Positions 54,300-62,377 are shown, numbered from the stretch's first letter. The stretch is DNA of 64,000 bases from an uncultured Bacteroidales bacterium (GCA_946405435.1 CAMJHF010000013.1:1-64000); one strand, 5' to 3'. The notes: generated by a model not told the origin, from the sequence alone. Numbers and translations: made by a program.

Positions 54300-55412
54300 A
54301 TGCTTTTCTACAGTATTATCGCAATTGACTTTATCCTGTCGCTTATTGTCGGCGCATTGATGATCAGAATGATCTTGTATGTGTCCTACAAAGGCCGCCT
54401 GTTTGATATTCCCGATGGCCGGAAGGTCCACAAAATACCTGTGCCGAGGCTTGCCGGCGTGTCTTTCATGCCTACACTGATGATAGTGATAGCATTCAGC
54501 TTTGGTATAGTGTACCGCAGCCATCTGATGAGCGCTCCCGAACCGGACGGCGTGCTGTTGATACGCCTGTCTTTTATGCTCGGCAGTGCGATGCTTTTGT
54601 ACGTTGTCGGTATTCTGGACGATCTGACGGACCTCAACTACAAAATAAAGTTCGGCGTGCAGTTCGTGGCCTCGGCCCTGCTGGTGTCATCTGGACTGTG
54701 GCTGAACAATTTCTACGGCCTTTTCGGGATATGGCGCATTCCATTCTATATAGGAATGCCTTTCACCCTGCTCCTGCTGATGCTGATTACCAATGCAATC
54801 AATTTGATAGACGGTATCGACGGCTTGGCATCGGGACTGGTCATAATAACGCTGGCGCTGTTGACCTTCGTTTACCTGAGGGAAAAACGATTCGTCTATT
54901 CCACAGTGTCGGCCTCGATGCTCGGAATGGTGCTCTCATTCTGGTTCTTCAATATGTTCGGGACGCCGGAAAAGAAGAATAAATTGTATATGGGGGATAC
55001 GGGAGCCCTGACTCTGGGGCTCGTCATCTGCTTCCTTATCGTATCAATCTGCTACTGCTCCGGCCGTAACGGGGCCCAGACACTCGGCAAGTATATTGCC
55101 ATAGTCCTGTCGTCCCTGCTGATTCCGATACTGGAAGTTCCAAGACTCTTCTTTACCCGTATCATCAACGGCAAGAGTCCGTTCAAAGCCGACGCGAACC
55201 ATATCCATCATCTTCTGATGCGCTGCGGGCTTTCTTCCCGCAAGACATTGTTGATACTGCTTTCTTCGGATGTGCTGATAGTCCTGCTTACCGCTGCCAT
55301 GACCCGTTTACTCAGCCTGACCTGGATATTTGTCATCGATATCATGGTATATGCAGTCATGCTGTTCATCATTTCCAGGAACATTAAGTTGGAAACCTTG
55401 CCCAAAGAATGA
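54300..55412 (+). CDS. Undecaprenyl-phosphate sugar-1-phosphate transferase (WecA/TagO-like)
   Basis: A 370-residue membrane protein with about eleven helices and the MraY/WecA signatures: VHKIPVPRLAG (43-53), DDLTD (107-111), NLIDGIDGLA (168-177) and the histidine cluster in ADANHIHHLLMRCG. It transfers a sugar phosphate, usually GlcNAc-1-phosphate, from UDP-sugar to undecaprenyl phosphate and starts repeat-unit assembly. It is the only initiator seen in the locus and, with the TagA-like gene, resembles the first two steps of teichoic acid synthesis. Confidence 0.94.
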   Translation: MLFYSIIAIDFILSLIVGALMIRMILYVSYKGRLFDIPDGRKVHKIPVPRLAGVSFMPTLMIVIAFSFGIVYRSHLMSAPEPDGVLLIRLSFMLGSAMLLYVVGILDDLTDLNYKIKFGVQFVASALLVSSGLWLNNFYGLFGIWRIPFYIGMPFTLLLLMLITNAINLIDGIDGLASGLVIITLALLTFVYLREKRFVYSTVSASMLGMVLSFWFFNMFGTPEKKNKLYMGDTGALTLGLVICFLIVSICYCSGRNGAQTLGKYIAIVLSSLLIPILEVPRLFFTRIINGKSPFKADANHIHHLLMRCGLSSRKTLLILLSSDVLIVLLTAAMTRLLSLTWIFVIDIMVYAVMLFIISRNIKLETLPKE

Positions 55413-55413
55413 T

Positions 55414-56496
55414 ATGGATGCATTTATCGAGTTGATACAGTTGGCCGCCGGTACGCGCGAAACCCTTTCCGGCATACCATCCTCCAGGGCGGAGTGGGAA
55501 GAGTTGTTCAGGCTTACCGCCATGCATAATCTTCTCGGTGTGACTTTCCCGGTGATAGACAAGCTTCACGACGATTCGGACATCCCGCTGGGAGTATATA
55601 CGCGCTGGGCAATGGCCGCACGGACAATAAAGCATAAGAACGAGCGTATGCTGGAGTATTGCCGGGACCTTTACCGCAGATTCTCCGAAGACGGATTCCG
55701 TACCTGTATCTTTAAAGGCCAGGCTGCAGCAAGGCGCTATCCAAGTCCGCTCCTGCGCCAGAGCGGTGATATTGATATCTGGGTAGAAGGAGACAGGGAT
55801 GCAGTTCTGGATTATCTCAGGGCGCGCTATACTGTCAAAAAAGTTTTTTACCATCATTGTGACGCCGGTATTTTTGACAAGGTGGGAGTCGAAGTCCATT
55901 TTACCCCTACATGGATGAATGCTCCGGCAGCAAACAGGAAACTGCAGGCCTATTTCGAGTCCATAGCCGGTGAACAGTTCTCCAATTATAATGAAGAATT
56001 GGCCTTCAATGTCCCGACGGCAAGGTTCGATGCCGTGTATATGCTGTTGCACATGCTCCGGCATGTCCTCGACGAAGGACTGGGGCTCAGGCAGGTTCTG
56101 GACTATTTCTATGTTCTCAAGGACCTCCCGGCCATGGACAGGGAGCAGGTCCTCTCCGATGCCCGGCGTCTTGGTTTGACCGGCTTTGCGTCCGGGATAA
56201 TGTACGTGCTTGAGAAGGTGTTCGGGATGGACAGGAATCAAATGCTGTGCGCTCCGGATGAATCTCAGGGGCAATTCTTGCTCGATGAGATAATGATCTC
56301 CGGAAACTTCGGTCGCTTTGACCCTCGGAATGAACACGAAAAGGACGAGAGCCATGTCAAGCATGCCAGGCGGAAATTGTCCCGTTCGTTGCGTTTTCTT
56401 AAGTATTATCCGGGAGAAGTGCTCTCCATGCCTTATTTCATGTGCTGGCAGTTTTTCTGGAGGCGTAAACACAACTACTTATACAAAGGACGATGA
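55414..56496 (+). CDS. Uncharacterised nucleotidyltransferase-like protein (NTP_transf_5 type)
   Basis: A 360-residue soluble protein starting 1 base after the initiator gene's stop (MDAFIELIQLAAGTRE). It carries FKGQAAARRYPSPLLRQSGDIDIWVEG, the family-5 nucleotidyltransferase pattern in which GDIDIW supplies two metal-binding Asp residues, and VEVHFTPTWMNAP, the third acidic strand. Such genes occur in many polysaccharide and peptide-modification loci, but no reaction is established. The start of the next gene overlaps it (ATGA). A transfer of a nucleotide or phospho-group to a sugar is possible. Confidence 0.8.
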   Translation: MDAFIELIQLAAGTRETLSGIPSSRAEWEELFRLTAMHNLLGVTFPVIDKLHDDSDIPLGVYTRWAMAARTIKHKNERMLEYCRDLYRRFSEDGFRTCIFKGQAAARRYPSPLLRQSGDIDIWVEGDRDAVLDYLRARYTVKKVFYHHCDAGIFDKVGVEVHFTPTWMNAPAANRKLQAYFESIAGEQFSNYNEELAFNVPTARFDAVYMLLHMLRHVLDEGLGLRQVLDYFYVLKDLPAMDREQVLSDARRLGLTGFASGIMYVLEKVFGMDRNQMLCAPDESQGQFLLDEIMISGNFGRFDPRNEHEKDESHVKHARRKLSRSLRFLKYYPGEVLSMPYFMCWQFFWRRKHNYLYKGR

Positions 56497-57539
56497 TAAT
56501 TAGAAGCAAAGCCCCTCTGCGGCTGGGCCTGGCAGGCGGCGGAAGCGACGTGTCGCCGTACAGCGACATCTACGGCGGACATGTCCTCAATGCCACCATC
56601 AACCTGTATGCTTACTGCACTATCGAGGAGCGCAGCGACGGCCGTATAAGCATAGATTCCTTCGATTCCGCTTGCTCGCTGTCTTTCCCTCTGGTCAGGC
56701 AGCTTCCGGTGGATGGCAGCGCCGACCTTGTCAAAGGCGTGTACAACCGCATAATGAAAGACTATCCTTTCGAGCCGAGGGCCTTCAGGATTGTAACATA
56801 CAATGATGCGCCGGCCGGTTCCGGCCTCGGTACTTCCAGCACCATGGTGGTGTGCATACTCAAGGCCTTCGTAGAATGGCTGTCGCTTCCCATGGGGGAT
56901 TACGAGATAGCCCGCCTTGCCTATGAGATAGAGCGCAAGGACCTTGGCCTGTCCGGCGGCAAGCAGGACCAGTACGCAGCAGCATTCGGCGGGTTCAATT
57001 TCATAGAGTTTCTTCCCGACGATCGTGTGATAGTCAATCCGCTCAAGGTCAAGCGCTGGATTACCGACGAACTGGAGGCCGGCCTTCTGCTGTACTTTAC
57101 CGGCAAATCGCGCGACGGAGCCAGGATAATCGACGAGCAGCGGAGGAACACCAGTTCGGGCAATGCAGACGCCATCGAGGCCATGCATCAGATAAAACGC
57201 AGTGCTGTCGACATGAAAGCGGCGATTCTCAAAGGCGACATGCATGCCTTCGCCGACATACTCGGAAAAAGCTGGGAGCATAAGAAGAAGATGGCTGAAG
57301 GTATAAGCAACCCCTCTATCCAGCACGCATTCGATGTGGCGATGGCGGCAGGCGCCAAAGCCGGCAAAGTCAGCGGCGCCGGCGGGGGAGGATTCATAAT
57401 CTTCTATGCCGATCCGGCCGACAAGAAGCGGGTGGAGGAAGCGCTCAAGACGCTTGACGGCTTTGTGCTGCCCTTCCTTTTCACGGACGGCGGCGCCCAC
57501 GGATGGAAAATATATGACACAGATACTGTAAACAAATGA
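56493..57539 (+). CDS. hddA: D-glycero-alpha-D-manno-heptose 7-phosphate kinase (HddA)
   Basis: A 348-residue GHMP kinase with PLRLGLAGGGSDVSPYSD, the ATP loop PAGSGLGTSSTM and the C-terminal GAGGGGFIIFY. These match HddA-type kinases that phosphorylate C1 of heptose 7-phosphate in the GDP-heptose route. It is coupled to gmhA by an ATGA overlap and followed by the last two activities, so the pathway assignment is strong from context. Confidence 0.92.
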   Translation: MIIRSKAPLRLGLAGGGSDVSPYSDIYGGHVLNATINLYAYCTIEERSDGRISIDSFDSACSLSFPLVRQLPVDGSADLVKGVYNRIMKDYPFEPRAFRIVTYNDAPAGSGLGTSSTMVVCILKAFVEWLSLPMGDYEIARLAYEIERKDLGLSGGKQDQYAAAFGGFNFIEFLPDDRVIVNPLKVKRWITDELEAGLLLYFTGKSRDGARIIDEQRRNTSSGNADAIEAMHQIKRSAVDMKAAILKGDMHAFADILGKSWEHKKKMAEGISNPSIQHAFDVAMAAGAKAGKVSGAGGGGFIIFYADPADKKRVEEALKTLDGFVLPFLFTDGGAHGWKIYDTDTVNK

Positions 57540-58171
57540 CAGAGGTATTGGAAGAAATGCTGCAGCGCTATCCTGTGCTGGAATGCTGCAGGGAGCAGAT
57601 CGTCAAGGCGGCGGAAATACTGGTGGAGTCTTACGGCCGAGACGGGAAACTGCTGACTGCCGGCAACGGGGGCAGTGCCGCCGACGCCGAGCATATAGTG
57701 GGCGAGATGATGAAGACGTTCCGCATCCAGAAAACTCTTCCCGAGGGATATGCCGAGGCGCTGTTTGCCACCGATCCCGAGATGGGAAGCGTACTCAGGA
57801 GCCATCTCCAGGGTGCCTTGCCTGCCATTGCTCTTGACGGCCATATTTCGCTGAGTACGGCCTACATGAACGACTGCGAGCCCCTGCTGTGCTTTGCCCA
57901 GCAGGTGAACGGCTACGGCCGTCCCGGCGACGTGCTGCTTGGCATAAGCACATCCGGTAACAGCCGTAATGTGCTGTATGCCGCCGTGGCTGCCAGGGCC
58001 CGCGGGATGAAGGTCATTGGCCTGACCGGAGGGCGTGACAACAGGCTGGAGAAGTTCTCCGACGTGTGCATCAAAGTCCCCGAAACCGAAACCTACAAGG
58101 TCCAGGAGCTGCACCTGCCCGTATATCACTGCCTCTGCCTCATGGTGGAGAAGCACTTCTACGGTAAATAA
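57536..58171 (+). CDS. gmhA: Sedoheptulose 7-phosphate isomerase GmhA
   Basis: A 211-residue SIS-domain protein: NGGSAADAEHIVGEM, the DCEPLLCFAQQVN region and GISTSGNSRNVLYA are diagnostic for GmhA. It makes D-glycero-D-manno-heptose 7-phosphate from sedoheptulose 7-phosphate, the entry to all heptose-nucleotide routes. It sits between hddA and the guanylyltransferase/phosphatase fusion, with one- to four-base overlaps on both sides. Confidence 0.95.
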   Translation: MTEVLEEMLQRYPVLECCREQIVKAAEILVESYGRDGKLLTAGNGGSAADAEHIVGEMMKTFRIQKTLPEGYAEALFATDPEMGSVLRSHLQGALPAIALDGHISLSTAYMNDCEPLLCFAQQVNGYGRPGDVLLGISTSGNSRNVLYAAVAARARGMKVIGLTGGRDNRLEKFSDVCIKVPETETYKVQELHLPVYHCLCLMVEKHFYGK

Positions 58172-59352
58172 TGGAAGTTATTATCCTTGCCGGCGGTCTT
58201 GGGACGCGGCTTCGCAGCGTAGTAAGCGATCTGCCCAAGTGCATGGCCCCTGTGGGAGGAAAGCCTTTCCTGAGGTATCTTCTTGAAAACCTCAGGCGCT
58301 TTGATGTATCGCGGGTAATCCTGAGTGTCGGCTACTTGAAAGAGGCCGTGCAGGACTGGGTACGAGCGCATGCGTCCGACTATCCTTGGAAATTTTGCTT
58401 TGCGGTAGAAGACCATCCGCTTGGTACTGGAGGGGGCATAAGGCTTGCTTCGTCTTGTGCCGGTGAGGGAGAGGTAATCGTCCTTAACGGCGATACTTTC
58501 TTTGATGTCGACCTGGACGCCCTGCATCAGGCAAGACGCCGTTCCGGATCTCCGATAGCCTTGGCCCTTAAGCAGATGCGGGATTTCGACCGCTATGGAA
58601 CGGTCGAGCTTGGACAGGAAGGGATAATACGAGCCTTCCGGGAAAAGCAATACTGCCGGGAGGGCCTTGTCAATGGAGGAGTATATTCGATTGACCTTGG
58701 CAGCGGGATTCTGGACGGCCACCCGGAAAAGTTCTCTTTCGAGACCGACGTACTTGAGCCATGCTGCAGGGAGTCGCGCCTTTGCGGACTTGTGCAGGAT
58801 GGATGGTTCATAGATATAGGGGTGCCGCAGGATTATGCCAGGGCTTGTGAAGTACCGCAGTTGCTTTCGCATCCATCTTCTTTGGTGGACGTCATTGATT
58901 CCCTCGAGGGCTATGACACGCTTCTGCTGGACCGTGACGGGGTCCTCAACCGCTTGAGGCCCGGGGATTACGTAAAGAGCGTCGATGAATTCGAATGGCT
59001 GCCTGGAGCAATGCCCGCGCTTGCATCAGCGGCTCGTCGTTTCAAGGGAATCTACATCATAACGAACCAGAGGGGAGTAGGCAGGGGAGTCATGAGCCGG
59101 GAAGACCTGGACGGTATTCATTCGTGGATGATGGACCGCATAGCTGAGGCCGGGGGCAGGGTGGACGGTATCTATGTTTGCACCGCTGTTTCCGAGTCCG
59201 ACCCGTACCGAAAACCGCAGCGCGGCATGTTCGACCTCCTGCTGCAGGATCATCCGGATGTGGATCCTGGACGCTGCGCAATGGTCGGGGACAGCGAATC
59301 AGACATGCTCTTCGCCCGCAATTGCGGTATTGCCGGATATATTGTAAAATAA
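58171..59352 (+). CDS. Fusion: heptose-1-phosphate guanylyltransferase (HddC) / heptose bisphosphatase (GmhB)
   Basis: A 393-residue two-domain protein. Residues 1-about 232 are a sugar nucleotidyltransferase with LAGGLGTRLR (6-15), LPKCMAPV and NGDTFFDVD (106 on). Residues about 248-393 are a HAD phosphatase with DRDGVLN (254-260), TNQRGVGRG and GDSESDM. The GmhB zinc loop with its Cys/His ligands is absent; here the region reads AVSESDPYRKPQRGMF. The two domains catalyse consecutive steps, removal of the 7-phosphate and GDP transfer, and complete the GDP-heptose route with gmhA and hddA. It is the last gene of the polysaccharide locus. Confidence 0.9.
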   Translation: MEVIILAGGLGTRLRSVVSDLPKCMAPVGGKPFLRYLLENLRRFDVSRVILSVGYLKEAVQDWVRAHASDYPWKFCFAVEDHPLGTGGGIRLASSCAGEGEVIVLNGDTFFDVDLDALHQARRRSGSPIALALKQMRDFDRYGTVELGQEGIIRAFREKQYCREGLVNGGVYSIDLGSGILDGHPEKFSFETDVLEPCCRESRLCGLVQDGWFIDIGVPQDYARACEVPQLLSHPSSLVDVIDSLEGYDTLLLDRDGVLNRLRPGDYVKSVDEFEWLPGAMPALASAARRFKGIYIITNQRGVGRGVMSREDLDGIHSWMMDRIAEAGGRVDGIYVCTAVSESDPYRKPQRGMFDLLLQDHPDVDPGRCAMVGDSESDMLFARNCGIAGYIVK

Positions 59353-59358
59353 TTTTGC

Positions 59359-59366
59359 TATATTTG
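59359..59366 (+). promoter_or_regulatory. -7 element TATATTTG upstream of the coiled-coil/zapA pair
   Basis: An exact TAnnTTTG match that ends 5 bases before the ATG at 59372. It separates transcription of the cell-division pair from the polysaccharide operon and implies a very short leader. Confidence 0.5.
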
Positions 59367-59371
59367 TTCCG

Positions 59372-59641
59372 ATGCTAGAAGATATTCAAAGCCGAATCGA
59401 GAGGCTCATAGCCCTCTACGAGTCAGAGAAACAGCGTGCCGACTCCCTTGCCGCCCAGCTGGAAGAGAGCCGTGCCGCGGTTGCAGCCTCCAAAGAAAAG
59501 ATAGCCGACCTGGACGGCCAGATCGACAATCTCAAGCTTCAGTTCGCCTTCAGCGGCGCAGGGGATCCGGCGCTTGCCAAGGAGCGTATCACCAAGCTTA
59601 TCCGAGAGATAGACCGTTGCATTAAATTATTGGAGAAGTGA
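59372..59641 (+). CDS. Small coiled-coil protein upstream of zapA
   Basis: An 89-residue protein that is mostly one coiled coil (about 1-52, heptads in RIERLIALYESEKQRADSL and onward), followed by a short basic helix to the end. There is no signal peptide. Placement directly before zapA, with 2 bases between them, suggests a divisome-linked partner comparable in layout to ZapB, but sequence similarity to ZapB cannot be judged here. Confidence 0.8.
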   Translation: MLEDIQSRIERLIALYESEKQRADSLAAQLEESRAAVAASKEKIADLDGQIDNLKLQFAFSGAGDPALAKERITKLIREIDRCIKLLEK

Positions 59642-59643
59642 CC

Positions 59644-59928
59644 ATGGCGCAGAACATCAAACTGAAAATTGCCGGCATTGAATATCCTATGGTGGCCAAT
59701 TCCCCTGAAATGGAGGAAACGATGCGCACCGCCGCAGATGAAATCAACCGCAAGTTCAACTCCTACGACCTCAAATACCCCGACAAGACTACCCTGGACA
59801 AGCTTATCATCGTCACGCTCAACGAAACCGTGAACCGAATTGCCTGCCAGAACAAGATGCAGCAGCTTGGGGAAGAGGCAAAGGCTCTCCAAGACAACCT
59901 GGACGCCTACCTGGAGCAATTGAAATAG
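59644..59928 (+). CDS. zapA: Cell division protein ZapA
   Basis: ZapA cross-links FtsZ filaments at the division site. The 94 residues (ATG at 59644; a GTG at 59638 overlapping the previous stop is possible) show KLKIAGIEYPMVANSPEMEETMRTAADEIN, the ZapA N-terminal domain, and a C-terminal helix (about 65-94) that forms the coiled coil. A 6S RNA candidate follows after 6 bases; zapA next to 6S RNA is known from Proteobacteria. Confidence 0.92.
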   Translation: MAQNIKLKIAGIEYPMVANSPEMEETMRTAADEINRKFNSYDLKYPDKTTLDKLIIVTLNETVNRIACQNKMQQLGEEAKALQDNLDAYLEQLK

Positions 59929-59934
59929 ACATTT

Positions 59935-60094
59935 AAGCCGTCAGGCCCAAGAGGAGAAAACATCAAGTTTTTTACTTACCGGGTATACTCGGACCGCGGA
60001 AGGCAGGCCTGCCCGACAGGATCCCCGAACCGGACCGGAGCCCAAATCATTCGAGCCAGACAATTTTCTGACTATTCGGCTGACGGCTTTTTTA
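59935..60094 (+). ncRNA. ssrS: Candidate 6S RNA
   Basis: About 160 bases close on themselves: AAGCCGTCAG (59935-59944) pairs perfectly with CTGACGGCTT (60080-60089), followed by six T. Inside, CTCGGACCG (59988-59996) pairs with CGGACCGGAG (60031-60040) with one bulge and one mismatch, and the palindrome GGCAGGCCTGCC tops the arm. Between the two helices lies a large, roughly symmetric internal loop of about 40 bases per side. Closing stem, large bubble and apical arm are the 6S RNA plan, and the position after zapA agrees. 6S RNA binds the housekeeping RNA polymerase. Confidence 0.65.
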
Positions 60095-60101
60095 AAACAA
60101 G

Positions 60102-60130
60102 AGACCGACCCTTTTCAGGGCCGGTCTTTT
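60102..60130 (+). terminator. Intrinsic terminator downstream of zapA/6S
   Basis: AGACCG (60102-60107) plus CCC pairs with GGG plus CGGTCT (60122-60127) around a TTTTCA loop, with a single A/C mismatch, followed by T residues. An A-rich stretch precedes it, so it may also serve the convergent lipoprotein gene. Confidence 0.75.
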
Positions 60131-60148
60131 GCGTTGTGCGAGTTCAGA

Positions 60149-62374
60149 CTATTTCGTGACAATCTTTATATTATCCAGGTACCAGCGGTTCTGGCCGCGG
60201 GTATTACTGATATACGGATCCACGTTTGTAGGATGCAGGGAAATGCGTGATTCGGCCGTGACTCCTGTAAAGGTCACGCTGGCATGCTGCCATTCCAGTT
60301 TGGTCTTGTCATCAGCCGTGGGCTGTGTGGAAGTGAGTTCCTCGCTTGCTCCGCCCTGGACCTCCGCGGTAAGAGTCATTATGTCGGGCTTGCTTCCGCC
60401 GGTCATGCACCAGCACCAGTCGAAGGTAAGTTCAACAGTAGCGGTTGCCGTGAGGGCGCTGAGGGCAGGAAGTACGAGACCTGAACTCCAGTCGCTCTTG
60501 CCAAACTTCAGATAGTTCTTCTGCAGGTACAGGGTGCGTCCGTTGCCGCTGTCCGGCTCCGCAGTGGACCATTCCGTCATTCCCTTTCCTCCCCAAATCC
60601 ATGCGTAACCATTGCTAAGGAGCTGAGCCAGAATGGGCTGCAGGGCTTCGGTGGTAAAGATGTTGGGTGAAGAACCCACTGAATTGCTGGTTACGTCATC
60701 AGGCGCATTTGCAGCAGTTGCATAAGGCTCGAGCCACTCGAAGTTTTCTTCGAAGACGACAGTGCCAGGAGTGACTCCGCCGCCACCACCGCCGGAACCA
60801 CCGTCGGCAGGCTGTACTTTGATATTGTCAAGGTACCAGCGATTCTGATGACGGGCGGCGTTTGTGATGTCCGGATCGTTGTTGTAAGGACGGATCGTAA
60901 TCCGGGTAGCGGAAGTTGCGCCCTTTATGCGGACCGTGGCGTGCTGCCATTTAAGTTCGGTCAAATCACCTTCTGTAGGCTGCTCGGAGAGAATCTCCTC
61001 GCTGGTCTGTGTGCCGGTGGATTCGAATACACCGTCTCCGGTCACTACCAGAGCCAGGCTGGTATAGTCGGGCTTGGAACCTCCAGTCATGCACCAGCAC
61101 CAGTCGAAGGTGACGTCTATGTCGTCAGATCCTGAAATGCCGGACAGGAGAGGAAGTATGATGCCTGAGCTGTAGGATGTCTTGCCGAACTTAAGGTAGT
61201 TCCTCTGGAGGTACAGAGTACGCTTGTTGCCGTTGTCCGGATCATCGCTCGACCAATCCTGGCCCTTCCATCCCCAGATGTAGCCGTAGCCGCGGTTCTG
61301 GAATTCTGCAATGAAGTCGGCGAACTGGGTGGCATTGGCAAAGACATTGGGCGCAGCGTTGGTGTCGACAGTATTGTTGGCGACATCGTCGCCTGCACCA
61401 GAAGCGGATGTCCAGGGTTCCATCCACTCGAAATCATCTTCGAAGTAGATAAGCTGGTCTACGCCGTTGTCCTTTCGTTCGGTGGTTATGATTCCAAATT
61501 GCTTGGCTCCCAGAAGCCCGATTGTGTACCCCTTGAGAGCGACCTTATGGCCTGCCAGGGAGGATATGCTCAGGTTGGCAGGGCAGTCAATCTGCTTGAT
61601 GGAATAGTCGACACCGTTCACCGAGACAATGAGGTTGCCTCCGGCAACGACACCGCTTACGGTAACGTATTCGCAGACGTCACCTGAATAGTTCTCGATG
61701 GCCTCGTTGAGATTCTTGGGCTCGGGATAGCTGAAATCGCCTGAAGAATTGACTTTGAGTTCATCGACAGTAGTGATGGCCGGAAGGTTGTTCAGGCTTC
61801 CCTTGAGGCCCTTGACGGAGACTTTATCGCCGATTTTGACGCTGGACCCGTCCTTAGCATAGATATTGGTCGTGCCGTCGTTGAGGACATATCCGGCAGT
61901 AGTGACGGCAGCCACGGCGGCCTGATCGAGGATGAAAGATTTGCCGTCTGCAAGGGCGGCAATCATGTCCAGCCCGAGATGTTCGGCATTGCGGTAAGAG
62001 TCGCCTTCCTGATTGACCAGGATTATTAGGCGGCTGGCGAGGGTGTTGCCGGAGAATATGAGCGTATCATTACGAGGCTCGAGCATGCCGCCGGCATCTA
62101 CATTCTCCTGGGCCGTTACAGTCACGGTCATGACACCGTCTCCAGTAGAGGGGTCGACGCTGATCCATGACGGGGCAGTGGTGTGCCAGGGGCCGTCTGA
62201 ATACACCGTGACAGTTTGAGCCGCGGGGTTCTTGGCCGTAAAAGTCAGGATTGACTGGTCTCCCAGAACAGCTTTGGCGACATTCTCGCCGCTTTCTTTC
62301 CGGCACGAGAAGGACAGGGCCAGGATTGCGGCAGCCAATGCTGTGACTTTCAATATTTTGACAATAGTATTCAT
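60149..62374 (-). CDS. SusE/F-position lipoprotein with BACON-like and duplicated C-terminal domains
   Basis: A 741-residue surface lipoprotein: signal peptide with lipobox SFSC (Cys24). A BACON-like domain (about 40-115, SDGPWHTTAPSWISVDPSTGDG) is followed by an OB-like region of the DUF5689 type (about 125-300). Two copies of a domain of about 200 residues follow, joined by a glycine-serine linker (GGSGGGGGG). Both copies share TFDWCWCMTGGSKPD, the LYLQ-NYLKFGK segment and NRWYLDNIK. It lies 3 bases after a SusD gene, the place where glycan-binding SusE/F-type proteins are found, so carbohydrate binding at the cell surface is likely. Confidence 0.85.
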   Translation of the reverse strand: MNTIVKILKVTALAAAILALSFSCRKESGENVAKAVLGDQSILTFTAKNPAAQTVTVYSDGPWHTTAPSWISVDPSTGDGVMTVTVTAQENVDAGGMLEPRNDTLIFSGNTLASRLIILVNQEGDSYRNAEHLGLDMIAALADGKSFILDQAAVAAVTTAGYVLNDGTTNIYAKDGSSVKIGDKVSVKGLKGSLNNLPAITTVDELKVNSSGDFSYPEPKNLNEAIENYSGDVCEYVTVSGVVAGGNLIVSVNGVDYSIKQIDCPANLSISSLAGHKVALKGYTIGLLGAKQFGIITTERKDNGVDQLIYFEDDFEWMEPWTSASGAGDDVANNTVDTNAAPNVFANATQFADFIAEFQNRGYGYIWGWKGQDWSSDDPDNGNKRTLYLQRNYLKFGKTSYSSGIILPLLSGISGSDDIDVTFDWCWCMTGGSKPDYTSLALVVTGDGVFESTGTQTSEEILSEQPTEGDLTELKWQHATVRIKGATSATRITIRPYNNDPDITNAARHQNRWYLDNIKVQPADGGSGGGGGGVTPGTVVFEENFEWLEPYATAANAPDDVTSNSVGSSPNIFTTEALQPILAQLLSNGYAWIWGGKGMTEWSTAEPDSGNGRTLYLQKNYLKFGKSDWSSGLVLPALSALTATATVELTFDWCWCMTGGSKPDIMTLTAEVQGGASEELTSTQPTADDKTKLEWQHASVTFTGVTAESRISLHPTNVDPYISNTRGQNRWYLDNIKIVTK

Positions 62375-62377
62375 GAT

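Noticed and set aside
55384..57500. Two long minus-strand frames in the polysaccharide locus
   Set aside because: They lie opposite the nucleotidyltransferase and hddA genes, break the operon direction and show no family features.
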